Assembly (NCBI RefSeq): GCF_964355755.1
Contig: NC_092671.1
Location: 10,861,001-10,925,000 of the forward strand
Direction: 5' to 3'
Source of the DNA: Antedon mediterranea
Taxonomy: Eukaryota; Echinodermata; Crinoidea; Comatulida; Antedonidae
DNA: 64,000 nucleotides
Made by a program: the position numbers and the translations under genes. The notes beneath the pieces are model-generated. The model did not search any database and had not been told where the DNA came from. It saw only the letters and a program-made list of their open reading frames with translations. Position 1 is the stretch's first letter, and each line of letters starts with the position of its first letter. Of this stretch, positions 59,301 through 64,000 are shown one piece after another.

Positions 59301-62300
59301 CTACTGGGTTGGATAAGGAAAGAGTGACATTTTCACTCTTTCCTGATTGGATTTCAATTTACCTCAGATTTTAAGATTTCATGAAAAACTAAAAACATGT
59401 CTGACGACCTTAGCTACTATTTTTTATCTGGGATCCAATAAATGGCTCCAGCCAAATATGGACCACCAAGTAATAAGGTCAAATTACTATTATTTGTGTA
59501 CACAAGCACCTTTACTTTTTACATGCTATAGTTTGTACATGCAATGTCAATTGGTACAGACCAACAAAAATAATGGTATTAAAGGCAACAATTTAGTGCA
59601 AATCATTTTATACTCTTACCTAAACATTGAGTTGAAGTTAACTTCTTTTTTCCTAACAACTTCCCGAATTCTACCCAAGCATTCTTTATAGATTGCTTCC
59701 AACACCTATACAAATGGAATCCATAATATTACTATTAATAATAATAGATTATAATATATTAAGCACTGTTTTAGTGCTAGGTTAGATTGAAAAAGAAGGC
59801 TGTAACTATATATTATATGTACTACTACTATATATCAACACAAACATAATCTAGATATATATCATGTGAATAATAATAGTTCATTCTTATATAGCACATA
59901 TAAGCAAGCTCTCAATGGGCTGCACACTATTACTGCGGCCATTTTTTGGATCATACACATATGGAAACATACTCCCATAATAATGCAGCTAGTAATCAGT
60001 GCAAAGTTGTGTCTTGATCTAACCGGTACACATTTTATACACCTGGGTGGAGAGAGACAAATTAAGTGACGTGTCTTGCCTAAGGATACCAGAAATGCAG
60101 CTAGAGTTGGATTCAAACCATCATCAGTAATCCAACGTCAAACACACTGTTCCACACACCCTCACAAGAATGCACTATGACCATGCTTTGGGTTGAAAAT
60201 TGACTTCTTAAAAACCTTAATCCCCGGATTACCTTGATTTCTGCTTCTCGTGCTCTTGCTTGAATCCCTTTTAATTTCACCTGAAATTCAACAGACGTTT
60301 TGTCCTTATCTTCTGTCAGCTTTTTCACACTCTCCATTAAATTGATATTTAGATTTTTTAACCTAAAATAAAGTTATGATACACTAAATCACAGTTTATA
60401 AAGCAGTAATATAAAATAAACCTAAATAAATACATGTTTTTTTAATTGAAATATTCCATTTATACTGGGAGACCTCTTCAGTCAAAGACCGGTCTCCCGG
60501 AGGGTCCAGTTACGATCAGTGTCAGTACTACTGTAGTACACAGGGGTAACCCCCTACTCTTCTCAACCACTAGCACCAGAACCATGGAGCGAGTGAGCCT
60601 TGAACACATGCCGGCGATGTTATGGCTACGTAATTACAGTTCGGTCACTCGTTTGCATAAATGAAGTGCGGGGGTTGAGACAAAAATGGAATAATTGTCG
60701 TATTAGAAATTAAAAATAAGCATCTCATCCAACATATCATATGATCATGATCCTATGCTCATGTATAATCTGACCTCCTAATTTGGACATATGGTAAATC
60801 CAAATAATTCTTTAAAATTCCACCCCCAAATTTAAATTCATAACCAGGCCCCTCACGAATATTACTCATCATATACAGTAATAAAATACATTTGTTGATA
60901 TCAAGTTTGCGGTACACGACATATATACTGTTGAGTATCTCAACGTTTTGATCAATATACTTTGATCGTCCTCAGAAATGAGAATAAAATACTTAAAACC
61001 AATTATATTACTTGTTGTTCTTTGTGTTTAGTTCTGTTATCTGCTTCAGAGCTTCAGTTAATTCTGTATTGACTTTTTTCAGGTCCATATCTTTGACTTT
61101 CATTTTCATTTGGGCTTTTCTTTCAATTTGCTGACAAAAAAATATTAAAAAATATTTATAACATACGCGAGTGATTTTTTTCAACCATATGATTGTTTAA
61201 TTTCGTATCACTGTGTACATTTATGTAGTAGACGTTCTGTAGTTTAAATAGTTCTATTACATGGTAACTTTTTGCAAACATCTTGTGCAATAAAAGGTTG
61301 TGCACATTTAAAAACAAACCTGCAGTCAGCATTATTTATTTATTTCAATAAATGACATCATCTGGGCAGAGATTTTCTCTTTCAGTTAACAATGAATAGG
61401 ATACTCACTTCTGTTGTATGCTCCATATTAGTTAATACAATGAATAGGATACTCACTTCTGCAGTGTTGTATGCTCCATAATAGTCAATACAATGAATAG
61501 GATACTCACTTCTGTTGTATGCTCCATATTAGTCAATACAATGAATAGGATACTCACTTCTGTTGTATGCTCCATATTAGTTAATACAATGAATAGGATA
61601 CTCACTTCTGTTGTATGCTCCATATTAGTCAATACAATGAATAGGATACTCACTTCTGTTGTATGCTCCATATTAGTTAATACAATGAATAGGATACTCA
61701 CTTCTGTTGTATGCTCCATATTAGTTAATACAATGAATAGGATACTCACTTCTGTTGTATGCTCCATATTAGTCAATACAATGAATAGGATACTCACTTC
61801 TGTTGTATGCTCCATATTAGTCAATACAATGAATAGGATACTCACTTCTGTTGTATGCTCCATATTAGTCAATACAATGAATAGGATACTCACTTCTGTT
61901 GTATGCTCCATATTAGTCAATACAATGAATAGGATACTCACTTCTGTTGTATGCTCCATATTAGTTAATACAATGAATAGGATACTCACTTCTGTTGTAT
62001 GCTCCATATTAGTCAATTTCATTTGTGTTAGTTCTAATTCTAATTTCTGTTTCATGCTTGCTTCTAATTGACGTTTTATCTAAATAAATTAATATTGATT
62101 AAAGGTTATTATTTGGTCCTAGGCAACACGCCAATCGTACTGTACAAAATACAGTAGAACCCTACTATAGGGACATCTTCGAGAACCAAAGTTTCCTGCA
62201 TATAGGTTGGTCATGTATCACCCACTAACGTAACAATCAACTACTAACATAACAAAAATCAACCACTAATGTTTAATGTTACTATAGTGGTTTATTGTTA

Positions 62301-64000
62301 GTGGGCGATACAGGCCATACTGTTAAAACATATATATTCTATTGTTTGTTTCAGGGAAAACTGACCCTTGTCACAAAGAAGAGGTGGACAAACTAAAGTA
62401 AGCGCATTAACCCTTGTCACAAAGAGGTGGACAAACTAAAGTAAGCGCATTAACCCTTGTCACAAAGAAGAGGTGGACAAACTAAAGTAAGCACATTGAC
62501 CCTTGTCACAAAGAAGAGGTGGACAAACTAAAGTAAGCGCATTGACCCTTGTCACAAAGAAGAGGTGGACAAACTAAAGTAAGCGCATTGACCCTTGTCA
62601 CAAAGAAGAGGTGGACAAACTAAAGTAAGCGCATTGACCCTTGTCACAAAGGAGAGGTGGACAAACTAAAGTAAGCGCATTAACCCTTGTCACAAAGAAG
62701 AGGTGGACAAACTAAAGTAAGCGCATTGACCCTTGTCACAAAGAAGAGGTGGACAAACTAAAGTAAGCGCATTGACCCTTGTCACAAAGGAGAGGTGGAC
62801 AAACTAAAGTAAGCGCATTGACCCTTGTCACAAAGAAGAGGTGGACAAACTAAAGTAAGCGCATTAACCCTTGTCACAAAGAAGAGGTGGACAAACTAAA
62901 GTAAGCGCATTGACCCTTGTCACAAAGAAGAGGTGGACAAACTAAAGTAAGCGCATTGACCCTTGTCACAAAGAAGAGGTGGACAAACTAAAGTAAGCGC
63001 ATTGACCCTTGTCACAAAGAAGAGGTGGACAAACTAAAGTAAGCGCATTGACCCTTGTCACAAAGAAGAGGTGGACAAACTAAAGTAAGCGCATTGACCC
63101 TTGTCACAAAGAAGAGGTGGACAAACTAAAGTAAGCGCATTGACCCTTGTCACAAAGGAGAGGTGGACAAACTAAAGTAAGCGCATTGACCCTTGTCACA
63201 AAGAAGAGGTGGACAAACTAAAGTAAGCGCATTGACCCTTGTCACAAAGAAGAGGTGGACAAACTAAAGTAAGCGTATTGACCCTTGTCACAAAGGAGAG
63301 GTGGACAAACTAAAGTAAGCGCATTGACCCTTGTCACAAAGAAGAGGTGGACAAACTAAAGTAAGCGCATTGCTAATAATAGTGAGCTTTCGCATAAGGA
63401 CGGTAGACGATAGAGATGGTAGATATGAAATGATTGATACAAAAATAAATATCTATGCATTTATGTATGCGTATAAGCCCAGTATACGCTGTTCCGTTCT
63501 CATCGGGATTATAATTGGTCGATTTAACCATGGAGGAAAAATCCTCCATGATTTAACATTCTCTCCAATGAGACGGATCAAAGTTTATGACATCATTTTG
63601 AAAGACCTAGACTCAGAAACTTCTCAAACACACCCACCGCATGTACAGGGTCTGTGGACTATGCAAGGAGGTGGACGAACAATGTAGCTTGTCTCAAAAT
63701 AATCGACACGCTCTGTTAATTACTGTCCCCTTCGTTTATCGTCCTCATGCGAAAGCTCCCTAATAATAAGCGTCAAGAACGTAGATTCCATCTACCTTAT
63801 GTTCCTTATCAGGATCAGAAGGCTTTCTTTCTTTCCAAGAACCAGCAACTGGTGGAGAAGGAGACCTCTCGAATGGTCTGTTGACAGATTTTTTGGTTGC
63901 CTTACTGGCAGCAGCTCCAACATCAATGCCAAGTAGTTTGGCTTTCTCTGTGAACACCTCATGGCAGTCATCTGCAGTTTTATCTTTGCTTGGTTTCTCA
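56382..64000 (-). CDS. Coiled-coil, Pro-rich RING-H2 E3 ubiquitin ligase (RNF214/DZIP3/TTC3-like), 3' part
   Basis: Exons on the minus strand: 64000-63796 (partial, less sure), 62079-61990, 61130-61012, 60362-60233, 59705-59620, 58861-58684, 58410-58361, 58182-58137, 57953-56382; all phases agree. The middle exons are Lys/Glu-rich coiled coil, followed by a helical part (VGTLWMEYIELITIQKADLK). The last exon has 523 residues, Pro/Ser-rich to about 300, with a C3H2C3 RING at 468-510 (CAVC, CGHLFHDSC, CPLC) ending in LLPDDFPAL. RING-H2 domains bind an E2 and transfer ubiquitin. Coiled coil plus a C-terminal RING matches RNF214, DZIP3 and TTC3; which one is not decided, and the N-terminus is outside. 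Exon 62079-61990 ends in a donor amplified 13 times. Confidence 0.8.
58455..58600 (+). mobile_element. RTE-like LINE 3' end fragment
   Basis: On the plus strand inside an intron of the E3 gene. It encodes RRWRDDITTYMETATWERSA, RTKWKQLEEAFTQQW and a stop at 58572-58574, the usual C-terminal end of RTE-type LINEs, followed by a GAGAT repeat tail. Confidence 0.7.
59290..59342. other. Hairpin
   Basis: GGAAAGAGTG ACATTTT CACTCTTTCC, a 10-bp perfect stem in an intron of the E3 gene. Similar GGGAAGA...TCTTCCC hairpins occur at 30685 and 34325. Role unknown. Confidence 0.5.
60455..60665. repeat. GC-richer insert with GGGAGACC hairpin
   Basis: Starts CTGGGAGACCTCTTCAGTC and folds back at ACCGGTCTCCC, then about 150 bases of higher GC than the intron around it. 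Probably a dispersed repeat; only one copy here. Confidence 0.35.
61390..62015. repeat. 48-bp array carrying the splice donor of an E3-ligase exon, about 13 copies
   Basis: Unit TGAATAGGATACTCACTTCT + GTTGTATGCTCCATATTAGT + CAATACAA. On the minus strand each unit holds the exon end encoding LTNMEHTTE followed by GTGAGT. The unit is a multiple of three and open throughout, so use of a more distal donor adds LTNMEHTTEVSILFIV blocks in frame. One unit near 61455 has an extra GCAGT. Confidence 0.85.
62135..62330. mobile_element. Inverted-repeat transposon end (ACAGTAGAACCC family)
   Basis: TACAGTAGAACCCTACTATA at 62150 matches the ends that bound the 79-bp satellite. Short inverted words CCACTAACGT/CACTAATGT and TATAGTGGTTTATTGTTAGTG follow. 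No ORF. Confidence 0.4.
62354..63368 (+). repeat. 46-bp array, about 22 copies, with an acceptor at its head and a donor in each unit
   Basis: Unit ACCCTTGTCACAAAGAAGAG + GTGGACAAACTAAA + GTAAGCGCATTG. On the plus strand TTGTTTGTTTCAG (62341-62353) precedes the first unit and AAA|GTAAGC closes each. The enclosed piece has one open frame, KTDPCHKEEVDKLK. Later units show G/A changes only (AGGAGAGG variants). It lies in an intron of the minus-strand E3 gene, so it is probably a captured exon of another gene. Confidence 0.8.
63369..63768. mobile_element. Non-autonomous DNA transposon with about 35-bp inverted ends
   Basis: Left end CTAATAATAGTGAGCTTTCG + CATAAGGACG; right end is the inverse CGTCCTCATGCGAAAGCTCC + CTAATAATAAG. 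About 400 bp; the ORF 63331-63687 is not a transposase. It abuts the 46-bp array directly. A CATGGAGGAAAAATCCTCCATG hairpin is at about 63529-63550. Confidence 0.75.

Noticed and set aside
61493-62071. 192-codon plus-strand ORF with a 16-residue repeat (MNRILTSVVCSILVNT)
   Set aside because: It is the shadow of the 48-bp array. The minus strand explains it as repeated exon end plus splice donor of the E3-ligase gene.
63331-63687. 118-codon plus-strand ORF
   Set aside because: It runs from the 46-bp array into a transposon with inverted ends and has no family features.

Overview
This is a eukaryotic window: AT-rich, intron-rich, with GT-AG introns and many short repeats. The frequent palindrome TAGGCCTA and the gene content (ROCO-like/Death protein, arrays of C-type lectin domains, small cysteine-rich receptors) suggest a marine invertebrate deuterostome, most likely an echinoderm. 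That assignment is inference. I built the gene models by hand from splice sites, reading-phase agreement and domain recognition. Every complete model sums to a whole number of codons.

Layout, left to right. (1) 1-2679 (+): the 3' end of a ROCO-like protein with a C-terminal Death domain. (2) 6220-26114 (+): four small type I membrane protein genes, A to D, in the same orientation. A and D have a signal peptide, two cysteine-rich modules of which the first is ShKT-like, an acidic or Thr-rich stalk, one membrane segment and a short tail. B and C share a transmembrane exon and have tyrosine-rich tails; B carries eight YxxL/I motifs. (3) 28267-30307 (+): a divergent protein kinase with DVG in place of DFG. 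(4) 31936-54343 (+): a mannose-receptor-like type I receptor of about 2100 residues with 12 C-type lectin domains (CTLDs), a farnesoic-acid-methyltransferase-type domain, a PAN/apple domain, a Thr/Pro-rich stalk, a membrane segment and an FxNxxY endocytosis motif. Its first lectin domain has two alternative last exons of equal length and phase that cannot be spliced together in frame. (5) 54968-55946: a decayed LINE reverse transcriptase. (6) 56382-64000 (-): the 3' part of a coiled-coil, Pro-rich RING-H2 E3 ligase gene resembling RNF214/DZIP3/TTC3.

The promoter and signal-peptide exon of the lectin receptor exist twice, at about 26985-27200 and 31700-31990, on either side of the kinase gene. 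The upstream copy has the right phase to act as an alternative first exon. The receptor content makes 6-54 kb look like an innate-recognition locus: secretory-pathway receptors, tyrosine-motif tails, a kinase, and a multi-lectin endocytic receptor. That shared role is inference.

Repeats are abundant: a 79-bp satellite, 48-bp and 46-bp arrays that each contain a splice donor, a 27-bp array, several families of short inverted-repeat elements, a triplicated 1-kb repeat, and LINE 3' ends.
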